Shown here piece by piece: positions 44,894-55,563 of a DNA stretch of 64,000 nt. Under the pieces are notes generated by a model. It saw only the letters and a list, made by a program, of their open reading frames with translations, made no database searches and had not been told where the DNA came from. The number at the start of each line of letters is the position of its first letter. The stretch's first letter is position 1. The DNA comes from Pochonia chlamydosporia 170. Lineage: Eukaryota; Ascomycota; Sordariomycetes; Hypocreales; Clavicipitaceae. The translations under genes and the position numbers were made by a program. Location of the stretch: contig NC_035790.1 in the NCBI RefSeq assembly GCF_001653235.2, positions 7,812,001 to 7,876,000 of the forward strand, in the 5' to 3' direction.

Positions 44894-46634
44894 TTATTGT
44901 CCACGCACGCCCATCCCTTGACTCAACTCCATCCTCTCCCACCAAAATCTACACTGCGCAACTTCTTCCTCCGTCAAAACCCTCGTCTGCACAGCAACAC
45001 CACCATCCTTCCCCCAAGCAGCCTCATCATTCCCCTTCCCAAACACCAACAACTCGCCCCCCTCACCACCATCAAACGGGCTCCGAAATCTCGGCCACCC
45101 TCCCATCTCCCCGTCCGGCGAAGCAATAAACTCTCCCCACCGAGAAGTCATTTCATCCGCCACAGCCACCAGGCCCTTCTTCCCACCCAGCATCTCCATG
45201 TCATGCGCAACAACACCCGCCTGGTCCCCGTGGGACGCTGCGTGAAATAACTCCGAAATAGCAGCATACTCATACACGTACACCTTCGCCCCTGCGCGAG
45301 ATAACTTGTGCGCCGTGTGCAGAACGGGACATATATACGCGTAGTGGGCGTACGCTTCGTGCAGGCGCCGGAACTGAGCTCCGTAGCTTGTGTGCTTTGG
45401 ATTCTGGTACCGTTTTGAGGGGGACGTGACGGGGTCGGGGTACAGAGTCTCCAGGAGGGAGAGGTCGGTGTCCGTGAGGGACGGGATGAGCGTCTTGAAC
45501 CAGGCTTTGAAGTCGGCGTTTGTGGAGAGCGTTTGGGGCACGAATTGCGTGCCTTCGTGGGAGCAGAAGCCTGTTATTAGGGAGAGGGATTTGACGCGGC
45601 TGCTTTGGCAGAGCGTGTCAATTTGGTGGAGCGGTAGGGAGGGGATGATGTCGTTGTCGATGACGGGCTGGAATGGCCATGTCGAGGTGTCCATGTGTTC
45701 GGCGAAGACGGCCATGGACGCTTCGAGGATGAGGTTGAGGGGGAGGGTTTGGAGGGAGTGGTCCTGCTTGAGGCGGGATTTGGATAGTCGGGTCGCCCAC
45801 GTTTGGAGGGAGGCGTGCTGTGCTTTTGTACGGGGGTGCTGGGGGGAGAGGACGGAGCGAGCGGTTGGTGAGCCGGATTCGAGGATGGCTTTGCTGAAGG
45901 GGAGGGGGGATGGGTGGATGAGGTGGTGACCGATCTTGTCTTGTTAGTATGTTCATGGGAGAATGGAAAGGTGAACTTACTGAATGAGCGCCAGCACTGA
46001 CTCCCATGAGAGTGATATCCTGTCCTCCCCCAAACGCTCCGATCCATCGTGTCACCCACTCCACCGCGAGTCGTTGATCCCTCAACCCCAGATTCAACTC
46101 TGTTTTGCTGTCGACGTCATCTCCGGATTTAAACCCCAGAGCACCGAGACGATATCCCACCGCTACTACGAAGATATCCCGCGGCGCCCAGGATACAAGG
46201 GACGCGAGATCCCGTTCAAGTGGGAAACTGAACATGTATGCCCCTCCGTGGATGTATATCATGACAGGCAATTTGGCGTTTTTGCCTGCGTGCTCGTCAT
46301 TCATAAGTGAACTAGAAGAATGACCCTCATCCCTGCCAAGGAAACCAGACGGCCGGAATATATTCAACCTCAACACACCCTCCTCCGTCTCAAACTCCGC
46401 CATCGGACAAGGCACATACTTGCCCTCCGTTTGAGCATCGAAAACAGCACCACTCTCAACAGGCATACATGGTTCCGCGGGTCTGAATCTCTGAGCTGTA
46501 GCATATGGGATCCCATAGAAAATGTCGAGAGGCTTTGGGTGTGCCTTGGATGCGGGTTGGTGTTTGCCAACGACGATGCCGTTGTTGACCGCCACTCGGA
46601 TTGCCGCTTTGCTGGTCCCGCTTTGGTCCGCCAT
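44894..46634 (-). CDS. Type-B carboxylesterase (alpha/beta hydrolase)
   Basis: Two exons on the minus strand, 46634-45981 and 45934-44894, joined in phase 0 across a 46-nt intron (donor GTAAGT, ACTAAC branch, acceptor AAG), give 564 residues. The fold is that of carboxylesterase type B: an N-terminal YGIPYA block, the oxyanion-hole motif YIHGGAY, and the nucleophile elbow G-V-S-A-G (Ser about 213) directly before the splice. A SHEGTQF segment fits the acidic residue and an AASHGDQ stretch the catalytic His. The nucleophile motif has Val where GESAG is usual, so the enzyme is a divergent esterase. There is no signal peptide, so an intracellular location is likely. The substrate is unknown. A MITE abuts the stop codon. 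Confidence 0.85.
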
Positions 46635-47133
46635 TTGGCCGTATATGACTTTGTAGCGGACTAGCTACTGTTCAGCGGAGGCGGGAGGACGTCTATGTTG
46701 GAAAACGGCGCTGTGCCCGACTTGAAGAGTGGTGGTGTATTGAAGTCAAGTTGATTGTGGTGTTGGGATGTAGTTCCGTGTGGGTCCCGAGTCTCACACT
46801 TCAAATACACAACGTATATGCAATGCTGTCAGCCTTGATGTGATAAACCCAGTGAAGACAGAATTCCAAGTATGCAATGGCATTGCTTCATGTTTTTGTG
46901 CGCAACTGCGCCTGTATAACTTTGGCTGATAGTGAAAATCTAAAATACATGCCAAAACGACAATCTTAAACGCCCGCCTTAGTAGTCTCTTAGTAATAAC
47001 CATTTTATACAGCAAACGCCTTGGGCTGAACACACAAATAAACCAATGTTGCTCAAAGGAGCGCAATCATGGAGAGTGAGCAATGACTCCAAACTCCCAG
47101 ACACAAATGATCTCATGCCTTTATACCATTTTC
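46635..47133. other. Intergenic, promoter of the esterase gene
   Basis: About 500 bp without a supported gene, between the esterase start and the 3' end of the TPX2-like gene. Both genes are on the minus strand. Confidence 0.5.
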
Positions 47134-49331
47134 TTAGACCTGATCGGATTTACCCTGCTTTGCGGCCAACTCTTTGCGACGCTTCTTCTCGGCCCACTCT
47201 CGACTCGCAATTCTAGAGCGTTCAGCAGCTTGTTCCCGTGCTGTCTTGGCCGCCATTTCTCTCTCTCGCTTTCCTTGTGCTCTGTCTTGCGTATAACAGT
47301 TGTCTCGTGTAAAAATGTCTTTCCCTCGTTGCCTCTGCACGTGTAGTTCCTCCTGTGATATCGAAACTCGTTTGCCGCTGACACTGCCTGTCGATGTAGA
47401 TGTTGCCCGACTGATTTCAGCAGCGGAATTGTTGAGTATTGCAGAGTTCCGCCCCCTAGCCTGAGGGGAGCTTCCAACCTGAGACGAAACTAGGCTAGAG
47501 CGAACAGTACTGACAGACATGCGTTTTCGCTGGGCTACCTGATTGTCATTATCACCGTTTGTTTCCGGGGAGCCTCGGCTTTGACGAGCTCGGCTGGTCA
47601 AGGTTTCACGGGGAAGCGAGGCTGGTCCAATACTTTGCCGTACAGGCCGAGCCTTGAACTCTCGCCTCTTTCGTTGCTCTTCTTCCTCAGCTTTGAGCTT
47701 CGCCTCTCGTTCCTCTCGTTTGCGCCGTGAGATGGCTTCACCCGGCAACTCAAATGTTGGTTTTGGCAAAGGCTTGTTGGTTCTTGGCTTTGGAGCGGGA
47801 GCCTGAGTTTTCTGGGCCGCCGCCTGCTGCTGGGCTTGGCGGGCCTCACGCTGCTCCTTCAAACGTCGAGCAACAGCTTCTCCGGGCAACTCGAATTTGG
47901 GCACCGTAGGTGGTTTGGCCGACTTGAAAGGGTACTTGGGTGTGCTGAGGCGACTGATGCTCGATTGACCTCGAGAAACGGTGGCCTCTGGCTTGGGACT
48001 TTCCGAAGAACCCTGCTGCCCCTGTCTCTTCTCCCGAAGCGTCAATGATGCAGACCTTCTCAAGGATGGCCTCTCTTTCTGAGAAGGCTTGACGCGAACT
48101 GTCGCAGAATACCCGGCAATAGAGGCTCGCTTGGACACCGCCGCCGTAGGTGCTTTCACATCGGAAATGGGGGCAGGGTTAGATTGGGAAACTTTTGGGC
48201 CCTTCTCGTTGGCATCCGCAGGCGCGCGAGTGCGGGTGAGGTCGTGAACTGCCTCAAGTTCCTCTTCCAGTCTGTCTAGTTCTTCCAGCGAGTCCTCAAT
48301 TCGGGGGATAGAAAAAGACCCCGTTCGTGATGAGCCAGCGGCAAGACTTGGACTTCTTTCACTCACGACACTGAGAGACGGCGAGAGCGCTTGCTCTACC
48401 ATGCTCACAACATCGGGAACTTTCAAGGGAGTGCCGGGATATGGAGGAGGCGGCACCTGTGACATTCCCACAGAGACCGGACTGTTTATGGCTTTTGGGC
48501 CATCCATCTTCTGGTTATTGGAATATGAATCTAGGTCAAGTGGTGTTGCTAACAGTTTATACACGTCAGTTGCAAATCCTGGCTTAGTTGGAGAAGTTCG
48601 ACGTCGCCTGGCAGGTAACAAGTTGCAGCCGTAAAGCTTGCCCACGGAGTGGATTTTCGTCTTGTGTTCATCTCGAGACCAGCTAGCTGTCTGCAAACTT
48701 GTTTCTGCAGGACATGTCATGATCCATTCGAACTGACCTGCGAGGTGTTTCTCGACTTGTTCTTCAAGAGAGAATTTTGGCTCTGGGGAACAAAGTTGAT
48801 GGTGGTGGCCTTCCTCACTTGACTTTATATGATGGTCTGGTTGGCTGTGTCAGCAGCCAGCAAGTGAATGAGGACATGTGAAGTAAAGGCAAAGTGAATT
48901 TGAAGACTTGACTCACCTTTCACCTCACTGGATTTTGCATTGGGTGAAATAGCAATAAGATCTTCTTCGTTCTCTATAAGGCTGCTAGTTTCTTCTGGCA
49001 CAGCACCAAGAGGCTCAAATGTCTCGGAATCAACTTGCGGACGTCGGGCACGACTTGTTCGCCCACCGATCTGAGAATTTGGCGTCTTGTTCTCAGGCGA
49101 TGCGGCTCCCCTTTGCGGACTCTTTGCCAATGATGAGCTGACAGCAAATCCGCTTGCTGGCGTTACACGACGCTGACTTTGGCCATGCGACAGCTCTCTA
49201 AGCACGTCGCCTCCTCCTGTGGCAGTGACAGGGAAGTTTCTGTCCTTAGCTAGAGACGGGTCGTCGTCAAAGATATCGAAGCTTTGGGCAACATGGTGCT
49301 GCGATGAACTATGAGCCATGGATGGAGCCAT
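47134..49331 (-). CDS. Basic coiled-coil protein with TPX2-like repeats
   Basis: Two exons on the minus strand, 49331-48917 and 48836-47134, joined across an 80-nt intron (donor GTGAGT, acceptor CCAG), give 705 residues. I chose an acceptor slightly downstream of a more obvious CACAG because that one runs into a stop. The chosen join gives an open frame through EEQVEKHLAGQFEW. The N-terminal half is disordered. Two copies of a F-E-L-P-G-E-A-[VI]-[AS]-R-R motif (about 410 and 460) are followed by charged helices and FKARPV. The C-terminus is a Lys/Arg/Glu helix (REQAAERSRIASREWAEKKRRKEL). The motifs resemble TPX2/Xklp2-targeting segments that bind microtubules, but the family assignment is tentative. 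Confidence 0.65.
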
Positions 49332-50242
49332 TCTCCCTCTGAACAGACCAGGAATGCCTTGACAGACGCTGGGATAATGTTTCAAGGTCCCACGCAATCA
49401 GGGGCAAAAACGTGACCAAATACAACCCAAAGGGTATCGGTAGCGATGTCTAATTTCGCGGATCACACGCCGCGGACAGGGGACAGTCGGGGGTCAGCCA
49501 GGGTCGTGTGCACTCGGGAATAGCCAGTTGAGAAGGTTGCAATTCTGAGAATGTGTTTAATGTTGGCTTAGGTCTGCTAGGCTATAACGGCGTAGCAATG
49601 GTGATTTTGATGAGAAAATGCAAACTATGGGAATCGGTAAACGATCTGGAGGAGAGACAATGTGTATTTTGTTTACATGGAGATAAAACAAAACAAGAGT
49701 GGAGAGGCAACAAAGCCGTTGTCGTTGGCTGCATATGTATTCTGTAATTAATTTATGCATCAATCCTTCCTGCATTTCGCTCCCATTGTACCACACCAAC
49801 TGCTCCTGCTGCCTTTTAGGTTCGTTGGTAGCATTGGTAGTGCATTGCGGTGCCCATTGCTCTCATCCCATCTTGCCAAACTTGCTGTTGGTTGTTGGGC
49901 AGAGGCATTGGCCTCACCTTGTCATCATATGTGCGCCACCAACGCCACTCCACGAGACGCGTTTCAGCACGCGTTTGGCGTTGGCCCCGCATCAACGGCT
50001 GCTTCAATCGCCTGCATAATTGACATTTTGATGTCAGGCCGTTAAATGGGTTTTGCGCAGACGGTGGAAAAGATGCACTTGTCCACAGGCTCGGGCATCA
50101 CGAAGCCGAGCCTTTTGGGGGTCTTGGTGCTAAAGATCCCAGCAGGGTCGATTCACATAGTGGCGCCAGGCCGAGTGAGAGTATTATACATATCACGAGA
50201 GTGATTCCGAACGAAATATTTACTTGCCAGCGCAGCAACCTC
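49332..50242. other. Promoter of the TPX2-like gene and 3' flank of DAD2
   Basis: About 900 bp with no coding frame that I can support. The genes on both sides are on the minus strand. Confidence 0.5.
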
Positions 50243-50802
50243 TCATGTGCTGGCAGTCGAGTCGCCCTCCGCAGCCGCTGCTTCAATAGCATCAGCCTGA
50301 GCTTGTAATGTTGGCGCATGTTCCGTCGGTATTCGCACCAAGGTCTGGGGAAGCGAGTCGTTCGATTCGGGAACATTTTGTGTCGAAGTGTCGCCTGCCG
50401 GCTTTGCCAATTTTGCTGTGAGAGATTATGATTAGCAGCAATTGAGGATTAAACGGTCCATTGGAACGTACTGGATGCCATGTTGATAGCTCGTAGCACA
50501 TTATGCCAGTTACCCATGACGGCCGCGATTGCTGCAGCGAGTTAGCAGGTCGATTGCTTATTCGTGTCCGATTCGAAACCAAGGGACATACCCTCAGTAC
50601 CATCGGAAAGCGTCGTCAGTTTCTGTTCCAATGCCTCCATCTGGTTTGCGACAGCTGCACTCAAGTCTCGGAGTTCTCTCAAGCTCTGAAGTTCTGTCTT
50701 CTTTTCTTCAATTCGTGCAAGCAGAGCCGGCGATTGTGATGCTGCGGACGCCGAGCTAGGGGCTCGCATATGCGACGAAAGGGATCTCGTAGGATATGAC
50801 AT
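50243..50802 (-). CDS. DAD2: DASH/Dam1 complex subunit DAD2
   Basis: Three exons on the minus strand, 50802-50592, 50531-50472 and 50415-50243, give 147 residues. Splicing in phase 1 at both junctions (donors GTATGT and GTACGT, acceptors CAG) creates the family core LSDGTEAIAAVMGNWHNVLR, unreadable without removing the introns. The N-terminal helix (about 25-65, ending in MEALEQKLTTLSDG) and the NWHNVLRAI motif identify Dad2. The protein is part of the ten-subunit DASH ring that couples outer kinetochores to spindle microtubules. The tail after about residue 92 is disordered. The gene is divergent from the shugoshin gene, 412 bp apart. Confidence 0.93.
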
Positions 50803-51214
50803 GATGTGTATGCTGCTACCAGTTTCGGAGATTTTTGTGCGAGTTCAGGACCGTGATATTCGTCAATTTCGTCTCCCATTCCATTCCATGCTTCCCCACG
50901 CAACTGCCACTCTCGAATCTGTGACCCAAAAGGGATGGTGGGGCTTTTGCCCACTCACGTGCGTTGCTTTCCGTTACCCAGCAACCGGGTGTGGAACCCA
51001 CCACTGAGCTTGTGCCCAAGATGGGCTAAATATGTAAATATCAATGACAACACCAGAAATTGTGGGAGCAAGCGCCATTGCCGACTGACTAACCCCAGCA
51101 ACTTTACAGCAGTTTTGAACCTTCATCGTCTTTCGACTCCAACCACCCCCAGAACTGTTGACGGCCATAGACCGACTTCTTTCAATACGCACAGAGTGTC
51201 GCACATTATGAGCT
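50803..51214. promoter_or_regulatory. Shared divergent promoter of DAD2 and SGO1
   Basis: A 412-bp interval between two chromosome-segregation genes. It contains TCACGTGC (CACGTG at 50956-50961) next to an X-box at 50973-50985. Confidence 0.6.
50973..50985. promoter_or_regulatory. RFX-type X-box
   Basis: GTTACC-C-AGCAAC is an imperfect inverted repeat that fits the RFX consensus (GTNRCC, 0-3 bases, RGYAAC). RFX proteins in ascomycetes regulate cell division and DNA-damage genes. Binding here is inferred. Confidence 0.5.
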
Positions 51215-51222
51215 ATGGCTAG
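51208..51222 (+). other. Four-codon upstream ORF overlapping the SGO1 start
   Basis: An ATG at 51208 opens M-S-Y-G-stop and overlaps the SGO1 ATG at 51215 in another frame. If transcribed it would reduce or tune initiation at the main start codon. Confidence 0.4.
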
Positions 51223-53257
51223 ACTCAACGAAGCACCAATGTCTGCGGACACCCTCGAAACGCGTGCGTAGCAAAACTCGGTATCTGTCAGTGTCAACGG
51301 CTAACAAAGCGATGCAATAGTTCGAAAGAAGATGCTACGGCAGAATAGAGATCTTGCAAAGTCAAACAACGTACGCGCCCTGCGGATCAGGGAATTAGAA
51401 AGCGAATGCGCCCTTATGCTCTCGGAAAACCTGGAGCTCCGAAGCCGAATTCTGGAACTCGAGAAGCAAGTTGAGGACAACGAGGCCAGACGGATAGCAG
51501 ACCACGCATTGGCAATCAAGGCTAAGCTAGAAGCACAACTTACGGAATGGGGTAGTCTTCTGTCCGGCTTGGGATTGGAACCCCCTATGAAAAGACACTC
51601 TCCTCGAATTCGCAAGTCCATCAACAAGCGCATGAGCTTTGCTGCTGGCAGGCCAAGCCCGTCGCAGCGGAGGTTGCGCGATATCGCCAGAGAAATTGAG
51701 GAACTTGGCCACATATCTGAAAACAGGTCATCCTCGCGACAGTCGTTGAAGTATGCTGCCCTTCTTAAACCCGCCAAGGTATGCCCACTAATTCTGCATA
51801 ATAGTCCTGAGCAAATACGAGCTCTGAGATCCGAAGCCGACTCCGCCGACTTCGAGGCTCCTGCGACGCAGCGATACGTCTATCCAGAGCCCATCAAAGT
51901 TGACTCACCTCCGCGTCGTGAACTAGCCAAGCCGGAACTCTCTAGTCCAAGGAAAGCAATAGAACCTCCAGTTTCACTGTCATCACCTCGAGCGAATAAG
52001 GCAGTCGAGCCCTCATTGCCATCACCAGAGAAGAAGAGAAAGGAACCCGTTAGCCGTCCACAGAAAGTAGCAGCGCAACCTGGCACACCAGCACCAGAAA
52101 GCGTCACAACATCGGTGAGAACAGGATCAAAGAGGAAATTTGCCCAAGACGAATCAGAAAATGCTCCACCTCGACAAACGGCGAATGAGAACACTGTACC
52201 ACGATGTACAGCGGACAAAGTCTCCATTCGAGAGAAGGCTGGCGGCAAAACATTGAAAGAGCTTGCACATATAAGGAAGGAGGCCCGTGAGAAGCAAGTG
52301 ACTACTGGCACTGGACGTAAACCACTGGCTTCCAAGAGTACGAATGACGATATCAGCTCCCCTCGGAAGAATTCCAGGCCTGTTGTAAGGGATGAGGTCG
52401 CTGTGGCTAAAGCAGAGATGGCCAAGCCAAAGGTTGTCAAAGAAAGATCAAAGTCCAAGGCGAAGTTAGATTCTGCGACAAAGGTTACTTTAGCTCCAGT
52501 TACTGAAATTGTCCCTCCGACCACAACAACAGTTACCAGCGAACTCGCCTTGCCTATCCCAGAGCCCGCCTTGATGTCACCAAACTCGCCAGAACCGGCA
52601 TCTGTTGGGGATGCTCAACGGGGCGACACACCTCCTCCTGCCGATATCTCCTCCAGTGGGGAGACTGCGCGAGGAAGCAGAAGGAATAGGACAACCATCA
52701 GCTACGCAGAGCCCAATCTCAGAGATAAGATGAGGCGACCAACGAAGGAACTCTTTGATGCGGTGGCAGGAGAAGGGAAATACGCAAGAAGAGCGAGCCA
52801 ATGTGATCAGCCAACATCCGATGGACCCAAGATTAAGCGTGAATCCGATGCGGGAGATTCTCTGGGACGCATTCCTTGTGCGACCAGTGAATCGGGGGCG
52901 CCAGAGCCTGGCAGCATTCCGGCTAGCCCTCTGGCGAAAAAGAGTTCAAATCAAGATGATGTTCCTGCGGCAGTCAGTACCGAACGTCGGCGTCGGACAT
53001 CCGCCCAAAGCAGAGCTGCCGAGTTTGCAGCAGATCTCAGCATGGAAGGGGATGAAAACGAAAACGGCGACGTTGATATCTACGAATTTTCCAGCTCGTC
53101 ACCGCAACATGATGACGACGCGCCTGCGGAAACAACGAGAACTACACGCCGCCGCGGAGGAGCAAATACTCGACGGCGATCGGCGGCTGTTGATAGCGAA
53201 GAGAGCGGTACTGCCAAGGAGCGAAGTGTTTCTCGGCGGCGAAGTATGATGGTCTAA
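51215..53257 (+). CDS. SGO1: Shugoshin, protector of centromeric cohesin
   Basis: Two exons, 51215-51263 and 51321-53257, joined across a 57-nt intron (donor GTGCGT, CTAAC branch, acceptor TAG), give 661 residues. The N-terminal coiled coil (about 15-85), with LRKKMLRQNRDLAKSNN and following leucine heptads, is the PP2A-binding and dimer region. The basic Shugoshin C-terminal motif RTTISYAEPNLRDKMRRPT lies at about 471-490 and binds phosphorylated histone H2A at centromeres. Between them is a long Ser/Pro/Lys-rich disordered region, and a Ser/Arg-rich tail follows. Shugoshin guards cohesin from separase and helps bi-orientation. A 26-nt intron-like string at 51779-51804 is too short to splice and the frame reads through it. 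Confidence 0.92.
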
Positions 53258-53701
53258 AAACGGAAAGACTTTCGTTGGCGGGTAGCGTTCCCTTTACTTT
53301 GGATAGAAAAGACTGCAGCGACGTTTACGACTCAAGAGCATTTGGCGTTTTTCGATTACAAGGGTGGCACTCATGGCGCGGAATGGGATACATTGCTTTT
53401 GGCGAAAGATTGATTATATAATTGTTCTGCTTGAATGTTTCGAGATACCAAGCGATGAAGCCCTGGATTCTTTCTTGTATTTACATATCTGTTTGTTTCA
53501 GTTTCCTAGGCTCGTTCACAGCCCGTTCAATTGGCATAGAGCATCTCCGTTTAGGAGATTTCTTGGATACCTAGATTCGTCATTATGTCTGTTGTGATTG
53601 TGGCGGGTATCTGTATCTATTAAGCGGTTTGTTCACTCCCAGCAGCTTATACCTGCGAAAAGTGGACAATGAAATTGGTGACATATCAGGCAGTAAGCTC
53701 A
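53258..53701. other. Convergent 3' region between SGO1 and VPS29
   Basis: About 440 bp of AT-richer sequence without a supported gene, holding the 3' ends of both genes. Confidence 0.5.
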
Positions 53702-54422
53702 TCACGATGAATTGCCCGCTGCCTCGACTGGTTTCGTATACGTGACTTTCTCCACAGCCACATTCTCATTCCCCTTGTCGTCTTTGCGAAGTTGATAGAC
53801 GTACAAGGTAAGAGAAATCCCTTGAACCTGCACAAAACGTCAGCAACCCACAAACCTCCATATCAGCACCAAGCACGAATCAAACTCACATCCATCAGAC
53901 AAAAGCTCGGCGTAGGATCCTCGCCCACGCCGCCCCACGAATTCAAAAACGCACCCGTCGCACTCCCCGGGTTCACGAAGAACTTGTCCATGTACTCAAA
54001 CGCATCGAACTTGTGGGTGCCGCCCCAACACAACACATCCACATCCAGCCTATTCGCCTCTGCGAGCAGTAAATCCGGCTCGCTCGACACCAGGGTGAAG
54101 CCCTCGAGGAAGCCGATCCTGATGCTGCCGTGGGTGACGACCTGTGTGAGCGGGAGGGACGTGGCCTCGACGTCGTTGCGGCCCTTGACGATTTTGAGGT
54201 CTGGCGTTATGGAGCGGAGGTATTCGTAGGTGTGTTTGTCGGTGAGGTTGCCGAGGCAGAGGGTTTGGCCGATCTTGCCGGGGGCGAGGAGTTTTTTGAA
54301 CTGTTTGGCTTTGTTAGTATGCGGGGGAGGAAGAGGAGGAGGGTATGGTGTACTTTGGCTGGGATGTCGAGAGCGCGGTCGGGGATGTGTAGGTCCCCGA
54401 TGACGAGGATGAGGAAGGCCAT
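53702..54422 (-). CDS. VPS29: Retromer subunit VPS29
   Basis: Three exons on the minus strand, 54422-54354, 54300-53890 and 53827-53702, all in phase 0, give 201 residues. Donors are GTACAC and GTGAGT; acceptors are CAG. VPS29 is a metallophosphoesterase-fold scaffold in the retromer coat that recycles cargo from endosomes to the Golgi. The GDLHIPDR opening, CLGNLTDKHTYEYL, KGRNDVE and VTHGSIRIGF blocks are all present. The motif usually ending G-H-T-H reads W-G-G-T-H-K, so one metal ligand is replaced by Gly, in keeping with a non-catalytic role. NPGSATGAF is conserved. Confidence 0.95.
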
Positions 54423-55563
54423 GGTGCGGATTGAGAGGGTCGTTTGAGGGTGAGCGGGAAGGGCGGTTGCGATTGCGATTGCGGTTTGAGTGGAATTGAG
54501 TATGCGGGTGGTGTTGACGTTGGAGGTTGGTGATGGAGCCGGAGGGGTGTTGAAGCTTTGGGGTTTGGAGGTTTGACATGAGGCGTCATCAGTAGAGTGT
54601 GACCCACTTTCGACATCTTGGGTTCCTGCATATGTAGAGATGGCAGCTGTGTCGCAATTTTTACGAGTGTAATAAAATTGATCAAAATTTTCTTTACTTT
54701 GAGTTCTCCTTATGGTGGAATACTTTACATTTCTGCAGAGAGTCGATGCTAAAACGACGGCAAAGGCAATATATTGCGGCATCCTGGAATATTGACGAGA
54801 ATATTGACACCTCAACATATTACACCATGAAGGTCATTATCAGGGAAAGCAGATGGAGGTGTATTCAGAGTTGGATTGTTGTCAACAGGTAGAGAAGTCA
54901 GAGACATACAAGTGCCCTCGAAACTGTCCACCACTTCATATTCGCGCTGGCCGGCATATGCCAAATTTGGCGAGTTCCCATCTCCAGCGACATCGATTAT
55001 TGATAATGACGGATGATTCATGCTATACTAAACCCAACCCAGATTACTTTGTCCTTTTGAGGTACGTCTTAAATGTGAGTCGGCAGAAGTATAGCTGCTT
55101 ACGACTCAAAAAAGGCGACCATTTTGTCAGAGTCGCAACACCAATGGGGTTGCCACAATGCGAGCATGCACATGCACCAACACACCTCTCAAGCTTTACT
55201 GAGTCATCTCGCCGAAACAGCTCACCCTCTCCTGTATCGTTACCACAGACGATGCACATACGGATCATGAAAATACCTCGCAGCTAGGAGACTGTGTGGA
55301 GTGTTGTGCCGCGATTTCCGCATCGCTCCTGCCCATTGCGGTGTTTCCTCCTTCCGCCTTAGTCAATCGAAGCATATCCGCATTGTGTGACCGAAGAGCA
55401 TCGAATTGAAGATTGAAATACATGCCGTATTTCCAATAGGTCATCATTTCAAACGAGAACTGGTCCTCTTTCAACGCAACTCTTGTAGAGCACTTACTCG
55501 GCTACAAGGCGCCCTACTTCCACCTTATTGTCAGGTTGTGGTCAAGAACAACGACACTTCAAC
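54423..55563. other. Region upstream of VPS29 and of the S9 peptidase gene
   Basis: About 1.1 kb between divergent genes. On the minus strand are short frames with CxxC motifs (first Met codon at 55268, reading MIRMCIVCGND) and another frame at 55449-55265. Neither could be joined into a credible gene, so they are not called. Confidence 0.4.

Noticed and set aside
51779..51804. Intron-like GTATGC...AATAG string in SGO1
   Set aside because: At 26 nt it is too short to splice, and removing it would break the frame.
54812..55474. Cys-containing short minus-strand frames (CIVC and CxxC patterns)
   Set aside because: They reminded me of a zinc ribbon of the ARV1 type, but the following conserved block is missing and no join gave a convincing protein.
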